64,000 bases of DNA from Stenotrophomonas acidaminiphila (GTDB lineage Bacteria > Pseudomonadota > Gammaproteobacteria > Xanthomonadales > Xanthomonadaceae). The DNA lies in assembly GCF_001431595.1 (NCBI RefSeq), contig NZ_LDJO01000022.1, positions 1 to 64,000 of the forward strand. The letters are read 5' to 3'. Every line of letters starts with the position of its first letter. The stretch's first letter is position 1. Position numbers and translations under genes: made by a program. This document shows positions 23,693 to 32,168 of the stretch, piece by piece. The notes beneath the pieces were generated by a model, which was not told the DNA's origin, did not search any database, and saw nothing but the letters and a program-made list of their open reading frames with translations.

Positions 23693-24113
23693 CCATCGCA
23701 ACACCTGGACGATTGAGGACGTGGCTGCGCGTTTCGAAGATGCGGCCAGCACCGGACGACGCCTGCCTCCGGTACGCGTGCAGGGCTATTTCAATTGCTG
23801 GCCCGCCTTCGTCCGCACGGAGTGGGAAGCGTTTGCTGCGGATGAGAAGGTGTACCGCCCCTTCCCACCGAGCCCCGAGGCCATCGACCGGATGCTGGAG
23901 GTGATGCGTTGGGTGCAATGGCTGGAGATCGAGCAGCGCCACCTCGTATGGATGCGGGCCAAGCGATACGGCTGGCGGGACATCACGATCCGCTTCGCCT
24001 GCGACCGCACGACGGCGTGGCGGAGGTGGCAGCGTGCGCTGGAGATCGTGGCGACGAAGCTCAACGGCGAAGGCGCGCGGCTCCCGTCCAAAAACGTGGG
24101 CAATTTAGGGTAA
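23685..24113 (+). CDS. DUF6362-like phage protein with HTH
   Basis: A 142-aa protein (MADHRNTWTIEDVAARFEDAAST) with a C-terminal HTH-like segment (RDITIRFACDRTTAWRRWQRAL). It resembles DUF6362 by memory. Overlapping the previous gene by 8 bases, it ends the early operon. It could be a sigma-like or late regulator; no proof. Confidence 0.7.
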   Translation: MADHRNTWTIEDVAARFEDAASTGRRLPPVRVQGYFNCWPAFVRTEWEAFAADEKVYRPFPPSPEAIDRMLEVMRWVQWLEIEQRHLVWMRAKRYGWRDITIRFACDRTTAWRRWQRALEIVATKLNGEGARLPSKNVGNLG

Positions 24114-24328
24114 TGCTTGCCGCGTTTGTCCTCGCCTTTCCTTGTTTGGCCGTTTTGAGGCCCGGCAGGCATGCAACAAAACAGCCCAGTCAGGGGTAGT
24201 ATTTCAGCTATCTTCTGGACAGCGGTGACAGCAAAGGAAGCGCCCCAAGGCAAAAGGGGTCCTTCCTCGCCAGAATCCAATGCGGGGGGCGACAGCGCGG
24301 CGCTTTTTTAGCGTCAGGGCGCGGGCAA

Positions 24329-24382
24329 GGTTACCAGTCGGCAGGTTACCGGCCCCGGTTACCACCCCGGCGCACGGTTACC
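24329..24382. repeat. four GGTTACC repeats
   Basis: Identical heptamers start at 24329, 24344, 24357 and 24376 (steps 15, 13 and 19). Each matches GGTNACC and so has dyad symmetry. The spacing near one to two helical turns suggests cooperative protein binding. Confidence 0.55.
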
Positions 24383-24407
24383 ACCCCACCAGAATCTTCA
24401 TTCACCC

Positions 24408-24439
24408 AACCCGCCCGGCGGCAACGCTCGGCGGGTTTT
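24408..24439 (+). terminator. terminator ending the early operon
   Basis: AACCCGCC and GGCGGGTT form an 8-bp stem around a 14-base loop, followed by TTGCTTTT. It lies just 18 bases before the next start codon, so it may also act as an attenuator. Confidence 0.65.
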
Positions 24440-24457
24440 GCTTTTGGGACTTCCACT

Positions 24458-25873
24458 TTGAACACGCTCAACGTCGAATACCGCAAGGTCGAGGCGCTGA
24501 TTCCCTACACGCGCAATCCGCGCACGCACGCCGATGGTCAGATCGCCAAGATCGCGGCCAGCATCGTCGAGTACGGCTGGACGAACCCGATCCTGGTCGA
24601 TGGCGACAACGGCATCATCGCCGGGCACGGGCGTCTGGCCGCAGCCCGCAAGTTGGGGTTGGATCAGGTGCCGGTGATCGAACTGGCTCAGCTGACCGTC
24701 GCGCAGAAACGCGCGCTGGTGATCGCCGACAACCGGCTGGCGCTCGATGCCGGTTGGGACGAAGCGATGCTGGCGCTGGAGTTGGCCGACCTGTCCGAGG
24801 CCGGGTACGACCTTGCGCTGACCGGCTTCGAGGATACCGAGATCGAGGCACTGCTCGCCGGTGATGTGCTGGACGCCGATCCTGATACCGAGGCGGAACC
24901 GGACGCTGACGAGCCGGACGCCGCCGATGAGGTGCCGGACGCTCCCGTCATGGCGGTATCCCGTCCGGGCGACGTCTGGGCCATCGGTGCGCACCGCCTG
25001 ATCTGCGGCGATGCCACCGACCGGGCCGTGGTCGCTGCGCTGATGGACGGCGACACCGCGCGGCTGTGCTTCACCTCGCCACCCTACGGTAACCAGCGCG
25101 ATTACACCTCGGGCGGCATCACCGATTGGGACGGCCTGATGCGCGGCGTGTTCGCGCACTTGCCGATGGCGGACGACGGCCAGGTGCTGGTCAACCTCGG
25201 GCTGATCCACCGCGACAACGAAGTGATCCCGTATTGGGATGCGTGGCTCGGCTGGATGCGCCAGCAGGGTTGGCGGCGCTTCGCGTGGTACGTCTGGGAT
25301 CAGGGGCCAGGGATGCCGGGCGACTGGCAGGGCCGACTGGCCCCGAGCTTCGAGTTCGTGTTCCACTTCAACCGCGAGGCCCGCAAGCCCAACAAGATCG
25401 TGCCCTGCAAGCACGCCGGACAGGAATCGCATCTGCGCGCCGATGGCTCGTCCACGGCGATGCGGGGCAAGGACGGCGAAGTCGGCGGCTGGACGCACAA
25501 GGGCCTGCCCACGCAGGACACGCGCATCCCCGACAGCGTGATCCGCGTGATGCGCCACAAGGGCAAGATCGGCCAAGACATCGACCACCCCGCAGTGTTC
25601 CCGGTGGCGCTGCCGGAGTTCGTCATCGAGGCATACACGGATGCGGGCGACCTCGTGTTCGAACCCTTCGGCGGCAGCGGCACGACGATGCTGGCTGCCG
25701 AGCGCACGGGCCGCATCTGCCGCAGCGTGGAAATCGCCCCGGAATACGTGGACGTCGCGCTCAAGCGCTTCCAGCAGAACCATCCCGGTGTGCCGGTCAC
25801 GCTGATCGCCACCGGCCAGTCCTTCGAGCAGGTCGCCGTCGAGCGTCTGACCGAAGCCGAGGAGCCGGTATGA
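24458..25873 (+). CDS. ParB-domain DNA methyltransferase, SPPY type
   Basis: The 471-aa protein starts at a TTG because no in-frame ATG or GTG precedes the ParB domain. Residues 1-130 form a ParB/Srx-like domain (IPYTRNPRTHADGQIAKIAAS, then IAGHGRLAAARKLG). The methyltransferase part has TSPPYGNQRDY near residue 205 and FGGSGT near 403, the beta-class order. SPPY favours N4-cytosine methylation, though this is not certain. It probably modifies phage DNA against host restriction. It overlaps the next, related gene by 4 bases. Confidence 0.88.
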   Translation: MNTLNVEYRKVEALIPYTRNPRTHADGQIAKIAASIVEYGWTNPILVDGDNGIIAGHGRLAAARKLGLDQVPVIELAQLTVAQKRALVIADNRLALDAGWDEAMLALELADLSEAGYDLALTGFEDTEIEALLAGDVLDADPDTEAEPDADEPDAADEVPDAPVMAVSRPGDVWAIGAHRLICGDATDRAVVAALMDGDTARLCFTSPPYGNQRDYTSGGITDWDGLMRGVFAHLPMADDGQVLVNLGLIHRDNEVIPYWDAWLGWMRQQGWRRFAWYVWDQGPGMPGDWQGRLAPSFEFVFHFNREARKPNKIVPCKHAGQESHLRADGSSTAMRGKDGEVGGWTHKGLPTQDTRIPDSVIRVMRHKGKIGQDIDHPAVFPVALPEFVIEAYTDAGDLVFEPFGGSGTTMLAAERTGRICRSVEIAPEYVDVALKRFQQNHPGVPVTLIATGQSFEQVAVERLTEAEEPV

Positions 25874-27105
25874 ACTGGCTGGCCGACAAGATCGAGCAGT
25901 GGCCAACCGCCAAGCTGCTGCCCTACGCCCGCAACGCGCGCACCCACTCCGACGAGCAGGTGGCGCAGATCGCCGCCAGCATCGCGGAGTTCGGATTCAC
26001 CAATCCGATCCTCGCAGGCAGCGACGGCATCATCGTCGCGGGTCACGGACGGCTCGCCGCCGCCCAGAAGCTCGGGCTGGAGATCGTGCCGGTGGTCGTG
26101 CTCGATCACCTGACGCCGACCCAGCGCCGCGCACTGGTCATCGCGGACAACCGCATCGCCGAGAACGCGGGCTGGGACGACGCGATGCTGCGGATTGAAC
26201 TGGAAGCCTTGCAACTCGAAGGCTTCGATCTGGACATCACCGGCTTCGACGCCGATGCGCTGGCCGAACTGATCGCGGGCGACGAATCCGACAACGAGGG
26301 CCAGACCGACGAGGACGCAGTCCCCGAGGTCAGCGAGACGCCGATCTCCCGCCCGGGCGATGTGTGGGTGCTGGGCCCACACCGGTTGCTGTGCGGCGAT
26401 GCCACCGTCGTCGAGGATTACGACCGATTGATGCAGGGCGACGTGGCGGACATGGTCTTCACCGATCCACCGTACAACGTGAACTACGCCAACAGCGCCA
26501 AGGACAAGATGCGCGGCAAGGATCGCGCCATCCTCAACGACAATTTGGGCGACGGCTTCTACGACTTCCTGCTGGCGGCATTGACGCCCGCCGTGGCGCA
26601 TTGCCGGGGCGGGATCTACGTGGCGATGTCGTCCAGCGAACTGGATGTGCTGCAAGCCGCCTTCCGCGCCGCCGGTGGCAAGTGGTCGACCTTCATCATC
26701 TGGGCCAAGAACACCTTCACGCTGGGCCGCGCCGACTACCAGCGCCAGTACGAGCCGATCCTCTACGGATGGCCCGAGGGCGCGCAACGCCACTGGTGCG
26801 GCGACCGCGATCAGGGCGATGTGTGGGCGATCAAGAAACCGCAGAAGAACGATCTGCACCCGACGATGAAGCCGGTGGAACTGGTCGAGCGGGCCATCCG
26901 CAACTCCAGCCGCCCCGGCAACGTGGTGCTCGACCCCTTCGGCGGTTCCGGCACGACGCTGATTGCCGCAGAGAAGTCAGGCCGCATCGCGCGGCTGATC
27001 GAACTCGATCCGAAGTACGTGGACGTGATCGTGCGCCGGTGGGAGGACTTCACCGGCAAGCAGGCTATCCGCGAGGCGGCAGACCAGGAGGTGTGCGCCA
27101 GTTGA
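25870..27105 (+). CDS. ParB-domain DNA methyltransferase, DPPY type
   Basis: A 411-aa relative of the previous gene: ParB-like N-terminus (LLPYARNARTHSDEQ, IVAGHGRLAAAQKLG), then TDPPYNVNY near residue 197 and DPFGGSGTTLIAA near 356. DPPY favours N6-adenine methylation. Together with its neighbour it would give the phage two modification specificities. Its end overlaps by 41 bases the convergent gene 27065-27289. Confidence 0.88.
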   Translation: MNWLADKIEQWPTAKLLPYARNARTHSDEQVAQIAASIAEFGFTNPILAGSDGIIVAGHGRLAAAQKLGLEIVPVVVLDHLTPTQRRALVIADNRIAENAGWDDAMLRIELEALQLEGFDLDITGFDADALAELIAGDESDNEGQTDEDAVPEVSETPISRPGDVWVLGPHRLLCGDATVVEDYDRLMQGDVADMVFTDPPYNVNYANSAKDKMRGKDRAILNDNLGDGFYDFLLAALTPAVAHCRGGIYVAMSSSELDVLQAAFRAAGGKWSTFIIWAKNTFTLGRADYQRQYEPILYGWPEGAQRHWCGDRDQGDVWAIKKPQKNDLHPTMKPVELVERAIRNSSRPGNVVLDPFGGSGTTLIAAEKSGRIARLIELDPKYVDVIVRRWEDFTGKQAIREAADQEVCAS

Positions 27106-27289
27106 ATGGCTGGCGGGGTTGATTGGCTTCTTCTTCCTCGGCAATGCGCCGCAGGATTTGCATCGTGGCGAGATCGCGCGGCAGCGCCAAGCACATCACG
27201 CGCACGGCCTGTTCGATGGAGACATCCTGACGCCGGTTGGCAATCAGCCAACGCAGCGCCTGTTCGCGTTCGGCGGCGGGCGTGTTCAT
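27065..27289 (-). CDS. small hypothetical phage protein (74 aa)
   Basis: It begins MNTPAAEREQALRWLIANRRQD, coupled by ATGA overlap to the gene upstream. Helical with an Arg/Pro-rich end. It runs against the methyltransferase gene. No known family. Confidence 0.65.
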   Translation of the reverse strand: MNTPAAEREQALRWLIANRRQDVSIEQAVRVMCLALPRDLATMQILRRIAEEEEANQPRQPFNWRTPPGLPPRG

Positions 27290-27651
27290 CAGGCGGCCTG
27301 CTCGTCGCAGATGTCGCAGTGGATCACAAAGCCCGTCAGGTAAGGCAGCCCGCGCGGGATGCCGTAGTCCTTGCTGGTCTGGCGGCCAATCGTCCAGCAC
27401 ATCCACTTGGTGGTGGCTGCGTCGATGGCGTCCTGCAGGGTCTTGCCTTCAAAGAGCCCGTTCTGCACGTCGTCGGCAAAGTGGCGGCCGTGGCGGCTGT
27501 CGAGGAAGATGCGCACCGATTCGAGGGGCTGGCCGGTGGCGTTCGAGATGGCGGTTATGGCCTGCGGCCACGCGGTTTCGGCGTGTTCGTTCATCGTGCC
27601 CCAAAATCCCCAGTCGGTGTTTTGGGTGGCGGGGATGTGGTTGGTGGTCAT
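27289..27651 (-). CDS. hypothetical phage protein (120 aa)
   Basis: The protein starts MTTNHIPATQNTDWGFWG, with GGAG before the ATG, and ends CDICDEQAA. The region IRFLDSRHGRHFADDVQNGL-like (seen as FLDSRHGRHFADDV) recurs in phage proteins of unknown function. It is preceded by leader element copy 2 and coupled to the next gene. Confidence 0.7.
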   Translation of the reverse strand: MTTNHIPATQNTDWGFWGTMNEHAETAWPQAITAISNATGQPLESVRIFLDSRHGRHFADDVQNGLFEGKTLQDAIDAATTKWMCWTIGRQTSKDYGIPRGLPYLTGFVIHCDICDEQAA

Positions 27652-27690
27652 GGTGCTTTCTCCTTCGGGTTGATCGTTGCGACACCCGTA

Positions 27691-27739
27691 GTAACGCGCT
27701 GCTCAAGCAAGAAGCCAAGCTATTCCTGGCCTCCTGCTT
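27691..27739 (-). repeat. leader element copy 2, with RNA hairpin
   Basis: On the leftward strand AAGCAGGAGGCC pairs with GGCTTCTTGCTT across an 11-base loop; the two non-Watson-Crick pairs are G-U only in that strand. The core GGCTTC-N9-CAGCGCGTT follows and ends about 39 bases before the start at 27651. Confidence 0.75.
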
Positions 27740-27748
27740 GATGTTTTT

Positions 27749-28015
27749 TCATTGGGCGGCGCGGACGCGCATCAGCTCGGCTTGCGCGGTGGCGATCATG
27801 TCCAGACGCACGTTGCTCGGGACGTAGGTGGCGAGGTGCCCGAGCGCCCAGTTGAGCACGTTGGCCTTGTCCTTGATGTCCTCCGCGCCCTCGTAGCGGG
27901 CGATGTAGTGGTCGAGTTCGGCCAGGGCGCGCTCCAGCGTGGCGCGGGCGTTGGCCAGCGCGTCGTGGCCGCTGCGGGTGGCGTATTCGATCTCGTAATC
28001 GGCTTGGGATTTCAT
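27749..28015 (-). CDS. hypothetical phage protein (88 aa)
   Basis: It starts MKSQADYEIEYATRSGHDAL, with AAGGAG before the ATG. Helical, with conserved-looking IARYEGAEDIKDKANVLNWA. Own leader element (copy 3) upstream. Function unknown. Confidence 0.7.
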   Translation of the reverse strand: MKSQADYEIEYATRSGHDALANARATLERALAELDHYIARYEGAEDIKDKANVLNWALGHLATYVPSNVRLDMIATAQAELMRVRAAQ

Positions 28016-28050
28016 GGTGCGTTCTCCTTGGGGTGGTTGCTTGCGACACC

Positions 28051-28104
28051 CACATGAACGCGCTGGTGGCGAGAGAAGCCAAGCTATTTCCTGCCTCTCT
28101 CGCC
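28051..28104 (-). repeat. leader element copy 3, with RNA hairpin
   Basis: GGCGAGAGAGGC pairs with GGCTTCTCTCGCC on the leftward strand with one G-U pair. The loop (AGGAAATAGCTT) nearly equals that of copy 2 while the stem bases differ completely, i.e. compensatory change. GCGCGTTCAT ends 40 bases before the start at 28015. Confidence 0.75.
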
Positions 28105-28111
28105 ATCATTT

Positions 28112-28708
28112 TTAGGCGATGCGGTAGACCCGCTCGCCGCCCTGTGGCTTGTCCGACGTGATGGTCAAGCCGAGTTTTTTCTTGAAGGCTCCGGCAAAGG
28201 TGCCGCGCACCGTGTGCGCCTGCCAGCCGGTGGCGGTGCAGATCTGGCCGATGGTTGCGCCCTCGGGGCGTTGCAGCATCCGGATCACTTCGGCCTGCTT
28301 GCTGTTGTCCCGAGTGCGGGGCTTGGCCTGTGCGGGCGTCGAATTCTTGGCCCACTCGGCCTCACACGCGGCCACGTCGGCCTCCAACTCGGCGTCGGTG
28401 GTCTGCGCTGCTGCGGTGGCCTCCGGCGCGTCCTGCGCCGATTCGGCGTTGGCGATGATCGCGTCGAGGTTTGCCTCGAATTTGGAGATGCGCGGGCGCT
28501 TCATGCCCAAGGCGTCGTAGCCCTCGGCGGCGACGCACCAGCCCTCGCCATCGGGCGTGATCAGGGCGCGGTTGAACAGGCCGTCGAGCACCTTCTTGCG
28601 TGCGCCGCCTTTGATGTTGTCGGGGAACCATTCGATCTTGCCCGCGCTGGTGTTGATGGCCTTGGCGAGGATGGCGTGCTGGGCCGGGGTGAGTTGGGTG
28701 GTGGTCAT
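28112..28708 (-). CDS. DUF3489-like protein
   Basis: The 198-aa protein starts MTTTQLTPAQHAILAKAI, with AAGGAG before the ATG. The N-terminal part resembles the DUF3489 family, and the C-terminal winged-helix segment (SKQAEVIRMLQRPEGATIGQ ... WQAHTVRGTFAGAF) is a typical DNA-binding fold. It is preceded by leader copy 4. Role unknown; a DNA-binding regulator is likely. Confidence 0.75.
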   Translation of the reverse strand: MTTTQLTPAQHAILAKAINTSAGKIEWFPDNIKGGARKKVLDGLFNRALITPDGEGWCVAAEGYDALGMKRPRISKFEANLDAIIANAESAQDAPEATAAAQTTDAELEADVAACEAEWAKNSTPAQAKPRTRDNSKQAEVIRMLQRPEGATIGQICTATGWQAHTVRGTFAGAFKKKLGLTITSDKPQGGERVYRIA

Positions 28709-28740
28709 GGGCTGCTCCTTCGGGGTGGTGGATGACGATG

Positions 28741-28803
28741 TGATGAACGCGCTGTTCGGGAGTGAAGCCAAGCGCCCAGTGATGGATAAGGGGGCTTGGC
28801 TTC
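28741..28803 (-). repeat. leader element copy 4, with alternative hairpin
   Basis: GAAGCCAAGC and GCTTGGCTTC (10 bp, perfect) form a stem with a 20-base loop that can add three more pairs; the GGCTTC core is again the 3' arm in the leftward transcript. GCGCGTTCAT ends about 35 bases before the start at 28708. Confidence 0.7.
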
Positions 28804-28815
28804 GTTGCTTTCCGA

Positions 28816-29022
28816 TCAGTCCTTGGCGATCTCCGCTTCCGTGGGTTCCGGCAAAGAAATCCCGACCTCGACGCCCGCCTTGAAGGCCGCTTCCAGCGCG
28901 TCCCGGATGCACCACACCGCCGTGTCGTGGAAGTCCAGGCTGTCGGCGTGGCGGGTTTCCAAGGTGTCGATGCCCAGGTGCTTCTGGGCGATCAGGGTGA
29001 GGATGGTGTCGATCAGGCTCAT
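28816..29022 (-). CDS. DUF6900-like small protein
   Basis: A 68-aa helical protein, MSLIDTILTLIAQKHLGIDTLETRHADSLD (partial: TLETRHADSLDFHD), which fits the DUF6900 family as I remember it. It heads the leftward small-gene group and has its own leader (copy 5). Function unknown. Confidence 0.75.
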   Translation of the reverse strand: MSLIDTILTLIAQKHLGIDTLETRHADSLDFHDTAVWCIRDALEAAFKAGVEVGISLPEPTEAEIAKD

Positions 29023-29058
29023 GGCGTGGTCCTTTCGGTGTGTGGTTGGCGTGACGTG

Positions 29059-29090
29059 ATGAACGCGCTGTTCCCGATGGAAGCCAAGCT
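29059..29090 (-). repeat. leader element copy 5
   Basis: The core AGCTTGGCTTC-N9-CAGCGCGTTCAT is present 37 bases before the start at 29022, but no good 5' hairpin arm is seen. Confidence 0.65.
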
Positions 29091-29132
29091 CAATCCGAAG
29101 GAATGAAGAACAAATGATTGAAGAAGGTGACG

Positions 29133-29699
29133 ATGGGACTCTCGATTCGCGCCTACGCGCGCCACCGTGGCGTGTCGCACGTGGCCGTGAAGAAGGCCAT
29201 CGACACGGGGCGGATCACCGCACTGCCTGACGGCACGATTGATCCGGATGCGGCGGACGCCCAGTGGGCACAAAACACATTGCAGCCGCGCCGTGCCGCT
29301 GCGCAGGAGCAGGCCAGCAGCCCGAAACCCCGCCGCGCGCCCGCGACTGCTGATGCCACGCCGCAACGCGGGGCGTCCGAACCGGGCACGCCGCCGTTGT
29401 CAACCGGTGGGACGTCGCTTCTGCAGGCGCGCACCGTCAACGAAGTGCTCAAGGCCCAGCTCAACAAGGTGGAGCTGGCACACCGCAAGAAGGAACTGGT
29501 GGATCGGGCGCAGGCCGTGGCGCACGTTTTCAAGCTGGCGCGCATTGAGCGCGATGCCTGGCTCAACTGGCCTGCGCGCATCTCGGGGCAGATGGCCTCT
29601 GCACTCGGCGTCGATGCGCACCAGATGCACGTCGCGCTGGAAGCTGCCGTGCGTGAGCACCTGATCGAGTTGGGCGAACTGCGCCCGCGTGTGGATTGA
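29133..29699 (+). CDS. terminase small subunit-like protein
   Basis: The 188-aa protein starts MGLSIRAYARHRGVSHVAV with GAAGAAGG before the ATG. The N-terminal HTH (residues 4-30) and C-terminal helical part (VFKLARIERDAWLNWPARIS) fit Nu1-like small terminases that bind the packaging site. It is followed directly by the large subunit. It is often annotated 'elements of external origin' in related prophages. Confidence 0.75.
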   Translation: MGLSIRAYARHRGVSHVAVKKAIDTGRITALPDGTIDPDAADAQWAQNTLQPRRAAAQEQASSPKPRRAPATADATPQRGASEPGTPPLSTGGTSLLQARTVNEVLKAQLNKVELAHRKKELVDRAQAVAHVFKLARIERDAWLNWPARISGQMASALGVDAHQMHVALEAAVREHLIELGELRPRVD

Positions 29700-29701
29700 C
29701 G

Positions 29702-31660
29702 ATGGACGATTACGAAGGCGCACAGGAGATCGAGCGCGCGTGGCGTGACGGCTTGACGCCCGATCCGCTACTCACCGTGTCGGAATGGTCGGATCGCCAC
29801 CGGATGCTTTCCAGCAAGGCGTCCGCCGAACCGGGCCGCTGGCGCACCGCCCGCACGCCGTACCTGAAGGCGATCATGGATTGCCTGTCGCCAACCTCGC
29901 CGGTCGAGCGTGTGGTGTTCATGAAGGCGGCCCAGCTTGGCGCAACCGAGATGGGATCGAACTGGATCGGCTACGTCATCCACCACGCGCCCGGGCCGAT
30001 GATGGCCGTGTGGCCGACGGTGGAGATGGCCAAGCGCAACTCGAAGCAGCGGATCGACCCGCTGATCGAGGAGTCGGCGGCGCTGGCGGAATTGATCGCG
30101 CCCGCACGCAGCCGGGATTCGGGCAACACGATTCTGGCCAAAGAGTTCCGGGGCGGCGTGCTGGTGATGACCGGCGCGAACAGCGCGGTGGGCCTGCGCT
30201 CGATGCCGGTGCGCTATCTGTTCCTCGACGAGGTGGACGGCTATCCGCTGGACGTCGAAGGAGAAGGCGACGCGATCTCGCTGGCCGAAGCCCGTACACG
30301 CACCTTCGCGCGCCGCAAGATCTTCATCGTGTCGACGCCGACGATTTCGGGGGCCTCGGCCATCGAGCGCGAGTACGAGGCCTCAGATCAGCGTCGCTAC
30401 TTCGTGCCGTGTCCGCACTGTAACCACCCACAGTGGCTGCGTTTCGAGCAACTGCGCTGGGACAAGGGCGCGCCGGAAACGGCGGCCTACGTCTGCGAGT
30501 CGTGCGATACCGCGATTGCCGAGCACCACAAGACGTGGATGCTGGAGCACGGCGAGTGGCGCGCGATGATCACCGATGGCCAGGGCAAGACGGCAGGCTT
30601 TCACCTGTCGTCGCTGTACAGCCCGGTGGGCTGGCGTTCGTGGCGCGACATCGCCGCCGCGTGGGAAGCGGCCGTCAACAAGGAATCGGGATCGGCCGCC
30701 GCCATCAAGACCTTCAAGAACACCGAGCTCGGTGAGACGTGGGTCGAGGAAGGCGAAGCGCCAGACTGGCAACGGCTGGTCGAGCGCCGCGAGGATTACC
30801 GCATCGGCAGCGTGCCGCTGGGTGGTCTGCTGCTGGTGGGTGGCGCGGACGTGCAGAAGGATCGGATCGAAGCCTCGGTCTGGGCCTTCGGGCGCGGCAA
30901 GGAATCGTGGCTCATCGAGCACCGCGTGCTGATGGGCGACACCGCCCGCGACACGGTGTGGAAGCGCCTCGCTGAAATGCTGGCCGAGAGCTGGACACAC
31001 GCATCTGGCGCGGCGATGCCGCTGGCGCGTTTCGCGCTGGATACCGGCTTTGCCACGCAGGAAGCCTACGCCTTCGTGCGGGCCTGCCACGACCCGCGCG
31101 TGATGGCGGTCAAGGGGGTGCCGCGCGGCGCAGCCCTGATCGGCACACCGACTGCTGTTGACGTCTCGCAGGGCGGCAAGAAGCTGCGCCGGGGCATCAA
31201 GGTGTACTCGGTGGCGGGCGGCATCGCCAAGCTGGAGTTCTACAACAACCTGCGCAAGAGCGCCGATTTCGGCGAGGATGGATTGACCTCGGTGTTTCCC
31301 GCTGGGTTCGTCCATCTGCCGAAGATCGACGCCGAGTTCATCCAGCAGCTCTGCGCCGAACAACTGATCACCCGCCGCGACCGCAACGGCTTCCCGGTGC
31401 GCGAGTGGCAAAAGGTGCGCGAGCGCAACGAGGCGCTCGACTGCTACGTCTACGCCCGCGCGGCCGCATCCAGCGCAGGACTGGATCGCTTCGAGGAACG
31501 CCACTGGCGCGAACTGGAGCGACAACTGGGGATGGCCAGTTCGCCACCCCCTGAAACAACAACTGAATCACCCACTGAGGCCACCCCACGCGGTGGCCTC
31601 GCTGTTTCCGGCAACCGCAACCCCGGTCGGCGCGTGATCAAAAGCCGCTGGCTGTCCTGA
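29702..31660 (+). CDS. terminase large subunit, lambda GpA family
   Basis: The 652-aa packaging motor. ATPase region: KAAQLGATEMGSNWIG near residue 75 and the Walker B strand YLFLDEVDGYP near 173. A zinc ribbon CPHCNHPQW ... CESCDT follows around 240-265. The nuclease domain is in the C-terminal half (ADVQKDRIEASVW; TGFATQEAYAFV). The stop of the small subunit is 2 bases before the ATG. A 9-bp perfect hairpin (31577-31600) lies within the last codons. Confidence 0.93.
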   Translation: MDDYEGAQEIERAWRDGLTPDPLLTVSEWSDRHRMLSSKASAEPGRWRTARTPYLKAIMDCLSPTSPVERVVFMKAAQLGATEMGSNWIGYVIHHAPGPMMAVWPTVEMAKRNSKQRIDPLIEESAALAELIAPARSRDSGNTILAKEFRGGVLVMTGANSAVGLRSMPVRYLFLDEVDGYPLDVEGEGDAISLAEARTRTFARRKIFIVSTPTISGASAIEREYEASDQRRYFVPCPHCNHPQWLRFEQLRWDKGAPETAAYVCESCDTAIAEHHKTWMLEHGEWRAMITDGQGKTAGFHLSSLYSPVGWRSWRDIAAAWEAAVNKESGSAAAIKTFKNTELGETWVEEGEAPDWQRLVERREDYRIGSVPLGGLLLVGGADVQKDRIEASVWAFGRGKESWLIEHRVLMGDTARDTVWKRLAEMLAESWTHASGAAMPLARFALDTGFATQEAYAFVRACHDPRVMAVKGVPRGAALIGTPTAVDVSQGGKKLRRGIKVYSVAGGIAKLEFYNNLRKSADFGEDGLTSVFPAGFVHLPKIDAEFIQQLCAEQLITRRDRNGFPVREWQKVRERNEALDCYVYARAAASSAGLDRFEERHWRELERQLGMASSPPPETTTESPTEATPRGGLAVSGNRNPGRRVIKSRWLS

Positions 31661-31676
31661 CACCCGAGGAGAAAAC

Positions 31677-32168
31677 ATGAGTCTTGCTACCCGTATCGAA
31701 AGCCTGGTCATTCGCGTCGCGCAGGAATTCAACGATGTGCGCGCCAAGGCGGGCAACCTCGCCAACCTGACCACCACCGACAAGTCGAATCTGGTCGCGG
31801 CCATCAACGAACTGAAGGCGGCCGTGGTGTCCTCGGCGGTGATCGACGACGCCAACATCGCCACCACCAGCACCTATTCGTCCAGCAAGATCGTCACGCT
31901 GCTCGATGCACTGAAGTCAGAAATTCTGGGCGGTGCAGACGCCGCCTACGACACGCTGGTGGAAATCCAGCAACTGCTGCAGAACGGCACCAGTGGTCTG
32001 GATGCTTTGCTCGCCGCCGTCAACAACCGCGTGCGCTTCGATGCCGCGCAAACGCTCACTGCACCCGAGCAGGCACAGGCACGCAGCAACATCGGCGCGG
32101 TCGCGGCCAGTGATGTCGGCAACACCGACACCGACTTCGTCGCCGTATTCGAAGGCGCGCTGGTCTGA
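31677..32168 (+). CDS. tail-fibre-like protein inserted between terminase and gpW (first copy)
   Basis: A 163-aa protein (MSLATRIESLVIRVAQEFNDVRAK...) with a helical N-terminus and repeat-like middle (TTDKSNLVAAINEL; TLTAPEQAQARSNIGA) as in phage fibre shafts. Its first residues MSLATRI match the next gene. Such structural genes between terminase and the head-tail joining gene are unusual for lambda-like order. Confidence 0.65.
   Translation: MSLATRIESLVIRVAQEFNDVRAKAGNLANLTTTDKSNLVAAINELKAAVVSSAVIDDANIATTSTYSSSKIVTLLDALKSEILGGADAAYDTLVEIQQLLQNGTSGLDALLAAVNNRVRFDAAQTLTAPEQAQARSNIGAVAASDVGNTDTDFVAVFEGALV

Larger units (their letters stand above)
24114..24457. other. 344-base regulatory gap with GGTTACC repeats and hairpins
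   Basis: No gene is seen. A hairpin GGAAG-CG-CCCC / GGGG-T-CTTCC lies at 24236-24266. GGTTACC, itself palindromic about its centre, occurs four times at 24329, 24344, 24357 and 24376. A terminator stem AACCCGCC / GGCGGGTT with a T-run closes the gap at 24408-24439. The repeats look like binding sites for a phage regulator controlling the methyltransferase genes. Confidence 0.55.

Noticed and set aside
24329-24382. CRISPR array from the GGTTACC repeats
   Set aside because: Repeats are only 7 bases and spacers 6-12; no cas genes are near.
27720-28355. Single larger minus-strand gene covering two leader elements
   Set aside because: Its frame differs from the two genes with good binding sites and is rich in Arg/His/Gly; the leaders lie inside it.
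31577-31600. Perfect 9-bp hairpin in the terminase gene as a terminator
   Set aside because: It lies within coding sequence 60 bases before the stop and is followed by only three T residues.
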